Origin: Modicisalibacter xianhensis
Lineage (GTDB): Bacteria > Pseudomonadota > Gammaproteobacteria > Pseudomonadales > Halomonadaceae
Assembly: GCF_900113605.1 (NCBI RefSeq)
Contig: NZ_FOPY01000002.1
Span: 186,001 to 250,000, forward strand
DNA: 64,000 nt
Direction: 5' to 3'
Made by a program: the position numbers and the translations under genes. A model generated the notes under the pieces. The model saw only the letters and a list, made by a program, of their open reading frames with translations. It did no database searches and had not been told where the DNA came from. The stretch's first letter is position 1. Every line of letters starts with the position of its first letter. This document shows, piece after piece, positions 40,494-48,469 of this stretch.

Positions 40494-41294
40494 GCCCTGC
40501 TCCCGCAGGCGGCGCATTGCCGGGGTCGGGGCGTCCAGCTTGTGATGCCTGCGACTGGCCGCGTAACTGTCGTTGAAGGCGTCGAAGTAGTCGTCGAGGA
40601 TGGCCGAAGCCTGGGTGTTCCCGCTCTGACGCAGCAACTCGGCGGCGACTTCGGCGGTACACAGATGCGCGGCCGAGGCTGGTTTGCGCAGGTGATAGCG
40701 GGTCAGCCGCTCGCTGTGCAGCGGCAGCACCGGCAGACAATCCAGATAGGGGCTCTTGCGAAACATCCGTCGCGCCTGACGCCATGTGCCATCGAGGATG
40801 ATGAACACCGGAATGCGACCGGCATTCGACACCTCGTCGACTGCCTCGATGCCGACCACGCGATCGGCATAGTCCGGCTGGTCGTCGGGAAAGATAATGA
40901 AGGGCGCGAATCGCGCATCCTCGAGGTGCGCCAGCAATGTCGCATCAGGCGCCGTACGGTACCAGGTGAAGACTTCGGTGGTATCCAGGATGTCGCCGAT
41001 GAGCCGCCCGGTGTTGGTGGGCTTGTTGTGTTCCAGCGGGTGCGTCAGCAGCCAGAAGCGCGCCTGGCTGTGGGCGCTTACCCGATACGGGCACAGGCAA
41101 TTAAGCGTGGGCAGCCGACACCCCTCGCAGCGCTCGACGAAACTACCCCGCGCCTTGAATGGCCGACGCGGCGGACGGGGCCGGCCAGTCGCCGGGTCAC
41201 GTTCCCAGAGGCTATCGCCGGAAAAATGCTGGTCGGCCAGAGGGGCCTCGGTGCAGGTCGCCGTGTCCGCGTCGTCGCGAGTGTCGCTCGTCAT
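40485..41294 (-). CDS. DTW-domain tRNA-uridine aminocarboxypropyltransferase (TapT-like)
   Basis: A 269-residue protein with the defining D-x-T-W segment ILDGTWRQARRM. An N-terminal zinc-type cysteine cluster is present (ERCEGCRLPTLNCLCP), as is HPLEHNKPTNTGRL. DTW proteins such as TapT (YfiP) install acp3U at tRNA position 47 using SAM. The N-terminal 60 residues are an acidic, unconserved extension. The ATG at 41294 is the best of two in-frame starts. Confidence 0.87.
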   Translation of the reverse strand: MTSDTRDDADTATCTEAPLADQHFSGDSLWERDPATGRPRPPRRPFKARGSFVERCEGCRLPTLNCLCPYRVSAHSQARFWLLTHPLEHNKPTNTGRLIGDILDTTEVFTWYRTAPDATLLAHLEDARFAPFIIFPDDQPDYADRVVGIEAVDEVSNAGRIPVFIILDGTWRQARRMFRKSPYLDCLPVLPLHSERLTRYHLRKPASAAHLCTAEVAAELLRQSGNTQASAILDDYFDAFNDSYAASRRHHKLDAPTPAMRRLREQGSE

Positions 41295-41340
41295 GGGATT
41301 GCCGGAATCGATATGAAAAGGGGCTAAAAAGGGACTAATA

Positions 41341-41372
41341 AAAGGGCCGGGCATTCTAGCATGCCCGGCCCT
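41341..41372 (-). terminator. Terminator of the BASS transporter gene
   Basis: A perfect 11-bp stem (GGGCCGGGCAT / ATGCCCGGCCC, 41344-41371) with a 6-nt loop is followed, on the minus strand, by TTTTATT. It separates the transporter from the downstream DTW gene. Confidence 0.87.
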
Positions 41373-41393
41373 GTTTGCCGTGTCCCCGCGAGG

Positions 41394-42344
41394 TCAATCG
41401 GCGATCGGGCGTGCCCCGCCCTCGGCATCCGTTACCGGCCGACGCTTCCAGTAGCCAGCGAGCAGCGATCCCGACACGTTGTGCCAGACCGAGAACAGCG
41501 CACCCGGCAGGGCTGCCGAGGCGCTGAAGAACTGATTGGCCAGTGCCACGGCCAGCCCCGAGTTCTGCATGCCGACCTCGATGGCGATGGTACGCGCGAC
41601 ACGCTGATCGAACCCCAGCAGCCGGCCCACACCGTAACCGCCAGCCAGACCGATGGCGTTATGCAGGATGACCGCCACGGCGACCAGCGGCCCGAGGGTC
41701 GCCAGTCGGCCGGCATTGAGCCCAACCACGATGGCGATGATCAGCACAATGGCCGCCATGGCGACAGTCGCCAGCAGAGGCTCGACACGACGGATCTGTT
41801 GCCCGAGGAAATGGTGGACAACGACGCCCAGGGCAATCGGGGCAATGACAAGCTGGGCGATGCTCATGAACATCCCTGCCACCGGTACCTCGACGCTCTG
41901 GCCGACCAGCAGCCAGGTCAGCAAGGGGGTGGCGACTACCGAGATCAGGGTGGAAACCAGGGTCATCGACACCGACAGGGCGACGTGGCCACCGGCCAGC
42001 CAGGTCATGACGTTGGACGCAGTGCCGCCGGCCGTGGCCCCGACCAGCACCATGCCGGTCGTCAGCGCCGCATCCAGGCCCAACGCCCAGGATACCGCCA
42101 GGGCGGCTACCGGCATCACCGTGAACTGCAGAACCACGCCCACTGCCACCGGCAGCGGCGCACGCAGCACGCCGAGAAAATCATGACGCGACAGGGTCAG
42201 GCCCATGGCGAACATGATGATGGCCAGCAGCAGCTTGATCTGCCCGGCCAGGCTGGTGAACCAGCCGGGTTGCCAGGCGGCCAGGATGGCAAAGAGGATC
42301 GCCCAGACGGGGAACAGGCGATTGAGGCGTTCGAAAATCGACAT
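41394..42344 (-). CDS. Bile acid:sodium symporter (BASS) family transporter
   Basis: A 316-residue membrane protein with nine to ten helices and the BASS pattern: an early IKLLLAIIMFAMGLTLSRHDF, GATAGGTASNVMTWLAGG in the middle (discontinuous crossover helix), and IAIEVGMQNSGLAVALA in the second repeat. Bacterial members carry pantoate, pyruvate, methionine-derived keto acids or bile acids with Na+, and the substrate is not evident here. It is a single-gene transcript ending in a strong terminator. Confidence 0.9.
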   Translation of the reverse strand: MSIFERLNRLFPVWAILFAILAAWQPGWFTSLAGQIKLLLAIIMFAMGLTLSRHDFLGVLRAPLPVAVGVVLQFTVMPVAALAVSWALGLDAALTTGMVLVGATAGGTASNVMTWLAGGHVALSVSMTLVSTLISVVATPLLTWLLVGQSVEVPVAGMFMSIAQLVIAPIALGVVVHHFLGQQIRRVEPLLATVAMAAIVLIIAIVVGLNAGRLATLGPLVAVAVILHNAIGLAGGYGVGRLLGFDQRVARTIAIEVGMQNSGLAVALANQFFSASAALPGALFSVWHNVSGSLLAGYWKRRPVTDAEGGARPIAD

Positions 42345-42480
42345 GACGTGTCCTGATAGCGTTGCTGATATCGGCCGCTCTATGCGGCGCTTATGGTTGC
42401 CGGCCAGGCAGGCCGGGAGCGCTATCTTGCCCCATCTGGCGCGTCCGGTGAAGACAGCCGCCCTTCATGCCTTCATGACA

Positions 42481-43206
42481 TTACAACCACTCCGGCACCC
42501 AGAGCCGGTTCTCCCGTTTCCAGTGCTCGGCCAGGGTCGGCAGCCCCTCGCTGGCCGGTCTATCGAGCGCCTTGACCCACCTGGGCGACAAATGCGATGC
42601 CTTGGGGTCGACGAGAATGCACGGACATTCCACCGGCGCCTGATCGACCAGCATCGCTGCCGGCATGACGCTCAGCGAGGTGCCGACCACCAGCAGCAGG
42701 TCTGCCTCGGCGACGATGTCGCAGGCGTGCGGATAGGTGGGTACTGCCTCGCCGAACCACACCACATGCGGCCTGAGCTGGCTGCCCTTGTCACACAGGT
42801 CGCCCAGCTTGATGCCGCCACGCGGCAGCGGATAGAGCAGCCGCGGGTCGATGCTCGAGCGCGCCTTGAGGATCTCGCCATGCAGGTGCAGTACATCGCG
42901 CGAACCGGCACGCTCATGCAGGTCGTCGATATTCTGGGTGACGATGCGCACATCGAAACCGGCCTGCTCCAGCTCGGCCAGGGCATGATGGGCCGGGTTG
43001 GGCTTGGCCCGACGTACCTGGGTGCGTCGCTCGTCATAGAAGCGCAGCACCAGTTCGGGATCGCGAACCCAGGCCTCGGGCGTGGCCACATCCTCGATGG
43101 CGTGGTTCTCCCACAGACCATCGCCGTCGCGGAAGGTCTTCAAGCCGCTTTCTGCGCTGATGCCGGCGCCGGTGAGTACCACCAGGCGCGGTTGGGAATC
43201 GGTCAT
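42481..43206 (-). CDS. Sir2-family NAD-dependent protein deacylase lacking the zinc-ribbon cysteines
   Basis: A 241-residue sirtuin. The NAD motifs are VLTGAGISAESGLKTFR and TQNIDDLHERAG, the catalytic histidine is in LHLHGEI, and FYDERR has the Y-x-x-R pattern linked with desuccinylase/demalonylase activity. The region that normally carries four zinc cysteines (after HGEI) has just one, in LCDKG, so the structural zinc site is lost. The ATG at 43206 starts the conserved domain. It is divergent from truC. Confidence 0.92.
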   Translation of the reverse strand: MTDSQPRLVVLTGAGISAESGLKTFRDGDGLWENHAIEDVATPEAWVRDPELVLRFYDERRTQVRRAKPNPAHHALAELEQAGFDVRIVTQNIDDLHERAGSRDVLHLHGEILKARSSIDPRLLYPLPRGGIKLGDLCDKGSQLRPHVVWFGEAVPTYPHACDIVAEADLLLVVGTSLSVMPAAMLVDQAPVECPCILVDPKASHLSPRWVKALDRPASEGLPTLAEHWKRENRLWVPEWL

Positions 43207-43321
43207 GTCACACTGCCTGCTGAGAAAATACGCACCACAGGATAGCCGACACCACTTCAAAGATGACACAGCGCGATACGATGGCGACAATAGCGACCCA
43301 TTCACGAATTGCAGAACGCCC

Positions 43322-44077
43322 ATGAGCCAGGTCCTGCCCATCGTCTATCAGGACGAGTCGCTCGTCGCCGTCCGCAAGCCGTCAGGACTGCTCGTGCATC
43401 GCACGGCGCTGGCGCGCGGCGAGTCGCGCTTCGCCTTGCAGATAGTGCGCGACCAGTTGGATCGTCACGTCTATCCGGTGCATCGCCTGGACCGGCCTAC
43501 CTCAGGACTGTTGCTTTTCGCCCTGTCACCATCGATAGCCAACGCTATCAGCGAGGCATTCACCGCCCAGCAGGTGCGCAAGCGTTACCTGGCAGTAGTC
43601 CGCGGTGTCGGCCCCGAGCATGAATGGCTCGACAACCCGCTGCGCGAAGAGGACGGCACTCGTCCCAAGGCAGAGATGCCAGCTCAGCCTGCCTGCACGC
43701 AAATACGTCGACTCGACAGCGTCGAGTTGCCGGTACAGGTGGACCGCTATCCCCAGGCGCGCTATTCACTGATGGAGGCGCGCCCAACCACCGGTCGTCG
43801 TCACCAGATTCGTCGCCATCTCTCCCTGCGCGGCTATCCAATCATTGGCGACGCCAAGCACGGCAAGGGGCGCCACAACCGCTTTTTTCGCGACCAGCTG
43901 GGCTGCAGTCGCCTGCTGCTTGCCGCCGTGGGGCTGGGCTTTCGTCACCCGGCACGTGATGCCGTACTGCACTTGTCCGCCGCACTCGATGGCGACATGC
44001 AACGCCTGTTCGAGTCCTTCGGCTGGGCCGGGCACCTGCCGCATGACGGGATTCACTGGGATGAAGCGTTGACATGA
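43322..44077 (+). CDS. truC: tRNA pseudouridine(65) synthase TruC
   Basis: A 251-residue RluA-family pseudouridine synthase with the catalytic aspartate in HRLDRPTSGLLLFAL and the RNA-binding block EARPTTGRRHQIRRHLSLRGYPIIGD. It has no N-terminal S4 domain, which separates TruC from RluC/RluD. GRHNRFFRDQ is also typical of TruC. The ATG at 43322 gives MSQVLPIVYQDE. Its stop overlaps tcdA by 4 bp. Confidence 0.92.
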   Translation: MSQVLPIVYQDESLVAVRKPSGLLVHRTALARGESRFALQIVRDQLDRHVYPVHRLDRPTSGLLLFALSPSIANAISEAFTAQQVRKRYLAVVRGVGPEHEWLDNPLREEDGTRPKAEMPAQPACTQIRRLDSVELPVQVDRYPQARYSLMEARPTTGRRHQIRRHLSLRGYPIIGDAKHGKGRHNRFFRDQLGCSRLLLAAVGLGFRHPARDAVLHLSAALDGDMQRLFESFGWAGHLPHDGIHWDEALT

Positions 44078-44928
44078 ACCTCTCTGAAACGGATGCCATG
44101 ACTGACGACTACGAGTTTCGCTTCGGCGGGATCCGCCGCTTGTATGGCGCTCGTGCCGCTCGCCATTTTCGCCAGGCCCATGTGGTCGTGGTCGGTGTCG
44201 GCGGTGTGGGCAGTTGGGCAGTCGAGGCCTTGGCGCGCGCCGGTATCGGCAAGCTGACCCTGATCGACCTGGACGACGTCTGTGTCTCCAACGTCAACCG
44301 TCAGCTGCATGCTCTCGACGGTACCATTGGCCGCCCCAAGGTCGACGTACTGGCCGAGCGCTGCCGAGCGATTCACCCCGGCATCGATATCGTCGCCGAC
44401 ACGGCCTTCGTCACGCCGAGCAACCTTGCCGAGCGCATTCCAGAAGACGCCGACCACGTTATTGATGCCATCGACAGCGTGGTCGCCAAGGCCGCACTGA
44501 TCGCCTGGTGCAAGCGCCGCAAGCTGGGCCTGACGGTCACCGGTGCCGCCGGTGGTCAGACCGACCCCACCCGCATCAAGGTCGCCGACCTGACGCGGAC
44601 CGAGCATGACCCGTTGCTGGCCAAGGTGCGCTCACGCCTGCGCCGCGATTTCGGCTTTTCGCGTAACCCCAAGCGCCGCTATAGCGTGGAATGCGTCTAT
44701 TCTGACGAGCAATTGGTCTATCCCGGCAGCGACGGCGAAGTCTGCCTGCAGAAACCCGGTCAGGGCGAAGCCACCCGCCTCGACTGCGCCAGCGGCTTTG
44801 GCGCCGCGACGTTCGTCACCGGCAGCTTCGGCTTCGTTGCCGCGTCTCGGACACTTGCGCGCCTGGCGCGCGAGGCGACCCGACGCGCCCAGCCCGACGT
44901 TATCGAGGAGCCCCATGATGTCACATGA
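44074..44928 (+). CDS. tcdA: tRNA threonylcarbamoyladenosine dehydratase TcdA (CsdL)
   Basis: A 284-residue E1-like enzyme that cyclises t6A37 to ct6A in tRNA with ATP. The adenylation motif is VVVVGVGGVGSWAVEALARAG, with IDLDDVCVSNVNRQ typical of ThiF/E1 folds. TGAAGGQTDPTRIKV and KRRYSVECVYSDEQ are TcdA features. Two in-frame ATGs (44074 and 44098) exist; the first overlaps truC. The E. coli partner csdAE is not nearby. Confidence 0.93.
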   Translation: MNLSETDAMTDDYEFRFGGIRRLYGARAARHFRQAHVVVVGVGGVGSWAVEALARAGIGKLTLIDLDDVCVSNVNRQLHALDGTIGRPKVDVLAERCRAIHPGIDIVADTAFVTPSNLAERIPEDADHVIDAIDSVVAKAALIAWCKRRKLGLTVTGAAGGQTDPTRIKVADLTRTEHDPLLAKVRSRLRRDFGFSRNPKRRYSVECVYSDEQLVYPGSDGEVCLQKPGQGEATRLDCASGFGAATFVTGSFGFVAASRTLARLAREATRRAQPDVIEEPHDVT

Positions 44929-45151
44929 CCACCCTCGCCCCGTGCCCGGCATCTACCGGCACTACAAGGGCCAGACCTACGAGGTACTCGGCGTGGCGCA
45001 CCACAGCGAAACCGAAGAGCCTCTGGTTGTCTACCGCGCCTTGTACGGGGACTACGGTCTCTGGGTACGCCCGCTAGACATGTTCACCGAGACCGTCGAG
45101 GTACAGGGCGAGCCGGTACGGCGTTTCGAACTGGAAACCCCTTTCCGGTGA
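44918..45151 (+). CDS. DUF1653-family small protein
   Basis: A 77-residue protein with the compact DUF1653 core PGIYRHYKGQTYEVLGVAHHSETEEPLVVYRAL and the closing WVRPLDMFTETV. Function is unknown; the domain often stands alone or is fused to other small domains. GAGGAG is seven bases before the ATG at 44918 (44915 is also possible). It overlaps tcdA by 11 bp, so it is translated in the same message. Confidence 0.85.
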   Translation: MSHDHPRPVPGIYRHYKGQTYEVLGVAHHSETEEPLVVYRALYGDYGLWVRPLDMFTETVEVQGEPVRRFELETPFR

Positions 45152-45277
45152 ACCCCGGAAGCGACGGGCATGCCAGCCCCAGCCGGGAATGGTATACTCC
45201 GGCGCTTCTTTTGAGCGGGGGCACCCCCGGGCCTGTGCAAGGCCAGCCATCGGCGTAGTGAATCGAGCGGAGGAAGC

Positions 45278-45784
45278 ATGAGCGCACGGGTAGGCGTCAT
45301 CATGGGATCAAAGTCGGACTGGGCGACCATGTGTCATACGGCCGAGACCCTGGAGCAGCTGGGCATCGCCCATGAAGTCAAGGTCGTCTCGGCCCACCGC
45401 ACGCCCGATCTGCTGTTCGAGTATGCCGAGACGGCAGCCGGACGCGGGCTGGAAGTGATCATCGCCGGGGCCGGTGGCGCCGCTCACCTGCCAGGCATGG
45501 CAGCAGCCAAGACCTGCCTGCCGGTACTGGGCGTACCGGTTCAGTCGAGCATGCTCAGCGGCGTCGACTCGTTGCTGTCGATCGTGCAAATGCCGGCCGG
45601 CATTCCCACCGGCACCCTGGCCATCGGCCGTGCCGGTGCCATCAATGCCGCCCTGCTGGCTGCCGCTATGCTCGGTAACAAGTACCCCGAGGTTCGTCAA
45701 GCCCTGGAGCGCTATCGCGCCGAACAGACGCGCAAGGTCCTCGACCAGCCCGACCCCGGCCAGCCCGACAATCAGGAGGCCTGA
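45278..45784 (+). CDS. purE: 5-(carboxyamino)imidazole ribonucleotide mutase
   Basis: A 168-residue class I PurE of purine synthesis. Signature segments are [29 protein letters not shown] and [18 protein letters not shown]. It is followed 3 bp later by purK, the usual ATP-grasp partner. A TATACT element about 80 bp upstream could be its -10 box. Confidence 0.98.
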   Translation: MSARVGVIMGSKSDWATMCHTAETLEQLGIAHEVKVVSAHRTPDLLFEYAETAAGRGLEVIIAGAGGAAHLPGMAAAKTCLPVLGVPVQSSMLSGVDSLLSIVQMPAGIPTGTLAIGRAGAINAALLAAAMLGNKYPEVRQALERYRAEQTRKVLDQPDPGQPDNQEA

Positions 45785-45787
45785 ACC

Positions 45788-46879
45788 ATGCGTATCGGTG
45801 TGATCGGTGGCGGCCAGCTTGGTCGCATGCTCGCCGAAGCCGGCGCCGGCTTCGACGCCCGCTTTACCTTTCTCGACCCTTCGGAATCCGCATGTGCCGC
45901 CGTGCATGGCCGACATATCCAGGCCGACTGGAACGACACCGCCGCACTCGAGCAACTGCTTGCTGCCAGCGACGCGATCACCTTCGAGTTCGAGAACGTC
46001 TCGTCCGACGTAGTCGCCATGCTCGCCGAGCAACGCCCCGCCTATCCACCGGCCCGTGCACTGGCGACAGCACGTGACCGCTGGTCGGAAAAGAGCCTGT
46101 TCCGGTCGCTGGACATCCCCCTGCCGCCGGTAGCGAAAATCGATAGCCAGGCCGACCTCGACGCCGCCGTTGCGGACATCGGTCTGCCGGCAGTGCTCAA
46201 GACACGCACGCTGGGCTATGACGGCAAGGGCCAGAAGGTGCTGCGCCAGGCCGGCGACGTCACCGACGCCTTTGCCGAACTGGGCAACGTGCCGCTGGTG
46301 CTCGAGGGTTTCATCGATTTCGACCATGAAGTCTCGGTTGTCGCGGTACGTGGCCGTGACGGCGAGACCCGGGTCTGGCCGCTGGTGCGCAACGAACACC
46401 GCCAGGGCATGCTGCACTGCTCGGTGCCACAGATTGACCATCCGTTGCAGGCCCAGGCCGAGGATTACGCCAATCGCGTGCTGGCCGAACTCGACTATGT
46501 CGGCGTGATGGCCTTCGAGTTCTTCGTCCAGGGCGAAACCTTGCTCGCCAACGAGATCGCCCCGCGTGTCCACAATTCTGGTCACTGGACGATCGAAGGG
46601 GCCGAAACCAGCCAGTTCGAGAATCACCTGCGTGCCGTGTGCGGCCTGCCGCTGGGTTCGACGGCACGTCTGGCACCTTGCGCCATGCTCAATGTCATTG
46701 GCGCCCTGCCCGAACGCGATGCCGTGCTGGCCGTTCCCGGCACCCGTTGGCACGACTACGGCAAGGCCCCGCGCCCCGGACGCAAGATCGGTCATATCAC
46801 CGTGCTGGCGTCCAGCGATGCGCAATTGCAGGAGCGCCTGAATGCCGTGGAGCAGTTGCTGACCAACGACCTGGGCTGA
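45788..46879 (+). CDS. purK: 5-(carboxyamino)imidazole ribonucleotide synthase
   Basis: A 363-residue ATP-grasp enzyme that carboxylates AIR to N5-CAIR. The N-terminal GVIGGGQLGRMLAEAGAGF, the ATP-grasp segment LKTRTLGYDGKGQKVL, and the late NEIAPRVHNSGHWTIEGA are characteristic. It forms an operon with purE and ends at a strong hairpin. Confidence 0.97.
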   Translation: MRIGVIGGGQLGRMLAEAGAGFDARFTFLDPSESACAAVHGRHIQADWNDTAALEQLLAASDAITFEFENVSSDVVAMLAEQRPAYPPARALATARDRWSEKSLFRSLDIPLPPVAKIDSQADLDAAVADIGLPAVLKTRTLGYDGKGQKVLRQAGDVTDAFAELGNVPLVLEGFIDFDHEVSVVAVRGRDGETRVWPLVRNEHRQGMLHCSVPQIDHPLQAQAEDYANRVLAELDYVGVMAFEFFVQGETLLANEIAPRVHNSGHWTIEGAETSQFENHLRAVCGLPLGSTARLAPCAMLNVIGALPERDAVLAVPGTRWHDYGKAPRPGRKIGHITVLASSDAQLQERLNAVEQLLTNDLG

Positions 46880-46903
46880 GCAATCTTCCATGCCTCACGC
46901 ATA

Positions 46904-46938
46904 AACACCAAGGGCGCCCGATGGGCGCCCTTGGTGTT
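46904..46938. terminator. Bidirectional terminator between purK and bfr
   Basis: A perfect 16-bp inverted repeat (46904-46919 with 46923-46938) has the core AAGGGCGCCC / GGGCGCCCTT and a 3-nt loop. It lies between two convergent genes and could end both transcripts. Confidence 0.85.
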
Positions 46939-46969
46939 GTAGCAATCGCTGTAGTCACGAAGACGATGA

Positions 46970-47449
46970 TCAATCTTCGGCGGCGTGCATCTGCTTCTGC
47001 AGGTAGTTCTCGATCCCCACCTTGTCGATCAGGCTGAGTTCGGTTTCCAGCGCGTCGATATGCTCTTCCTCGTCATCGAGGATTTCACGGAACAGATCGC
47101 GGCTGACGTAATCGCGTACCTGCTCGCAGTAGGTGATGGCCTCGATCAAGTCGTTACGCCCCTTGTGCTCTGCCGCCAGGTCGGCCTCGAGCATTTCGCG
47201 GGTGTTCTCGCCGATGTGGAGCTTGCCGAGATCCTGCAGGTTGGGAATCCCTTCCAGGAAGAGAATACGCTCGATCAGCTTGTCGGCATGGTTCATCTCG
47301 TCGATGGACTCATCGTATTCCCACTTGGCCAGTTTCATCAGGCCCCAGTCCTTGTACATCTTGGCATGCAAAAAGTACTGGTTGATTGCGACAAGCTCAT
47401 TGCCGAGCGTGATGTTGAGATGTTCGATGACCTTGGCGTCGCCTTTCAT
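46970..47449 (-). CDS. bfr: Bacterioferritin
   Basis: A 159-residue ferritin-fold iron-storage protein with haem. Ferroxidase ligands lie in [28 protein letters not shown] and [14 protein letters not shown]. The methionine that binds haem between subunits is in DEMNHAD, and [16 protein letters not shown] is the classic Bfr segment. The bfd gene for its ferredoxin lies upstream on the same strand, so iron storage and release are encoded together. Confidence 0.97.
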   Translation of the reverse strand: MKGDAKVIEHLNITLGNELVAINQYFLHAKMYKDWGLMKLAKWEYDESIDEMNHADKLIERILFLEGIPNLQDLGKLHIGENTREMLEADLAAEHKGRNDLIEAITYCEQVRDYVSRDLFREILDDEEEHIDALETELSLIDKVGIENYLQKQMHAAED

Positions 47450-47553
47450 GGTGATCTCCTCACAGGTGCCTTTGTCGGGGAGCAGCAGGGAGTCACGCCC
47501 GCTCGCTCAGGTGCAGGAAAGTATCACCCATGAAAAAGAAAAAGTCTAATTGC

Positions 47554-47605
47554 GCCAATGAGTTAAAAAACTTACTCGCATTTGGCAAACGTTGACGAAT
47601 GCCAA
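47554..47605. repeat. Cluster of TTGGC/GCCAA inverted repeats between bfd and bfr
   Basis: GCCAATGAGT (47554-47563) pairs imperfectly with ACTCGCATTTGGC (ending 47586) across an A/T-rich loop. TTGGCA (47582-47587) also pairs with TGCCAA (47600-47605). The alternating arms could form mutually exclusive hairpins or a dimer operator in the bfr leader. Confidence 0.4.
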
Positions 47606-47637
47606 TTAAAGTACGCCTCGACGCGATTCGCGCGGTG

Positions 47638-47841
47638 TCAGACGGCGTAGGCGAGATCCGCGCCGGGAACGAGTTCGCGTGCTATGGCATCGCGGGTGAT
47701 GGTCTTGCCGACACAGGCGCACTTGCCGCATTGCGTGCCACAGCCGGTCTGCTCACGGACTTCGCGCCAGCTACGCGCCCCCTCTTCCACGGCCTGACGG
47801 ATTGCCTTGTCGGATACGCCTTTGCATAAACACACGTACAT
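47638..47841 (-). CDS. bfd: Bacterioferritin-associated ferredoxin
   Basis: A 67-residue [2Fe-2S] protein of the BFD family. The four cluster cysteines match C4, C6, C38 and C41 (MYVCLCKGVSD and GTQCGKCAC). It donates electrons to bacterioferritin to release stored iron under iron limitation. A Fur-box-like site lies just upstream, as expected for iron-repressed expression. bfr follows 188 bp downstream on the same strand. Confidence 0.95.
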   Translation of the reverse strand: MYVCLCKGVSDKAIRQAVEEGARSWREVREQTGCGTQCGKCACVGKTITRDAIARELVPGADLAYAV

Positions 47842-47873
47842 TGCATCACCCCGCTTGGTATCGCGAAGTCAAA

Positions 47874-47888
47874 TGTAAATGATTCGCA
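47874..47888 (-). promoter_or_regulatory. Candidate Fur box upstream of bfd
   Basis: Read on the minus strand, TGCGAATCATTTACA fits the 7-1-7 inverted-repeat form of Fur sites (5 of 7 arm positions pair) and resembles the AATGCGAATCATT core often seen. It lies about 33 bp from the bfd start codon. Confidence 0.6.
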
Positions 47889-47967
47889 TAGGGCCCTGCA
47901 AGCGGAATTATGTAACGCTATTGATTCAATAGCTAAATACAACCAGCAAGGCGGAACCCTGAAGACG

Positions 47968-48435
47968 CTAGGTCGGGGTACGCTTGCCCCGTTCAGGTTT
48001 GGGCAGGACGACGACCCGCGACCGGGAGACAATATCGGGCCAGCTGCGTTTCTCGCTATCGAAAAGAATCCACCAGTAACCCAGCCCGAAGGCTGCCAAC
48101 GAGACGATGGCGACCAAGAAGCGGATCAGGCTTTGCTGCAACGAGACGGACCGGCCGTCCAGGTCCTGCACGCGCAGGCGCCAGGCCTGCATGCCCAGTG
48201 TCATGCCGGCACGCATCCAGAAATAGGCAAAGAAGGCGAATGTCACCACGAACAGGGTGCTATGGAATAAAGGCGACTCGTTCGCCTCGCCCCCGTTGAG
48301 CGCCACGGCAACGAAACCGACCAGCATCCACACCGCCAGCAATACCAGGGCATCGTAGACCATGGCCATCAGGCGGCGTAGCAGCCCGGCGGGCCAGACA
48401 TTATCGAGATCGGAAAAATAGCGCATGGTCATCAT
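47968..48435 (-). CDS. RDD-family membrane protein
   Basis: A 155-residue protein with three predicted helices and the RDD motif pattern: arginine near the N-terminus (LLRRLMAMVYDALVLLAVW), then aspartate positions, then WRLRVQDLDGRSVSLQQSLIRFLV. RDD proteins are membrane proteins of unclear role, some proposed as Na+/H+ or compatible-solute transporters. It lies 34 bp downstream of lptG on the same strand, probably co-transcribed. Three close ATGs (48435, 48432, 48426) are possible starts. Confidence 0.88.
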   Translation of the reverse strand: MMTMRYFSDLDNVWPAGLLRRLMAMVYDALVLLAVWMLVGFVAVALNGGEANESPLFHSTLFVVTFAFFAYFWMRAGMTLGMQAWRLRVQDLDGRSVSLQQSLIRFLVAIVSLAAFGLGYWWILFDSEKRSWPDIVSRSRVVVLPKPERGKRTPT

Positions 48436-48469
48436 CCATCATCCGAGGCGAGCGGCTCCCGGGCAGGCT

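Noticed and set aside
45308-46891. 527-residue open frame on the minus strand opposite purE-purK
   Set aside because: Spans two well-supported genes in the opposite direction and looks like complement of coding sequence.
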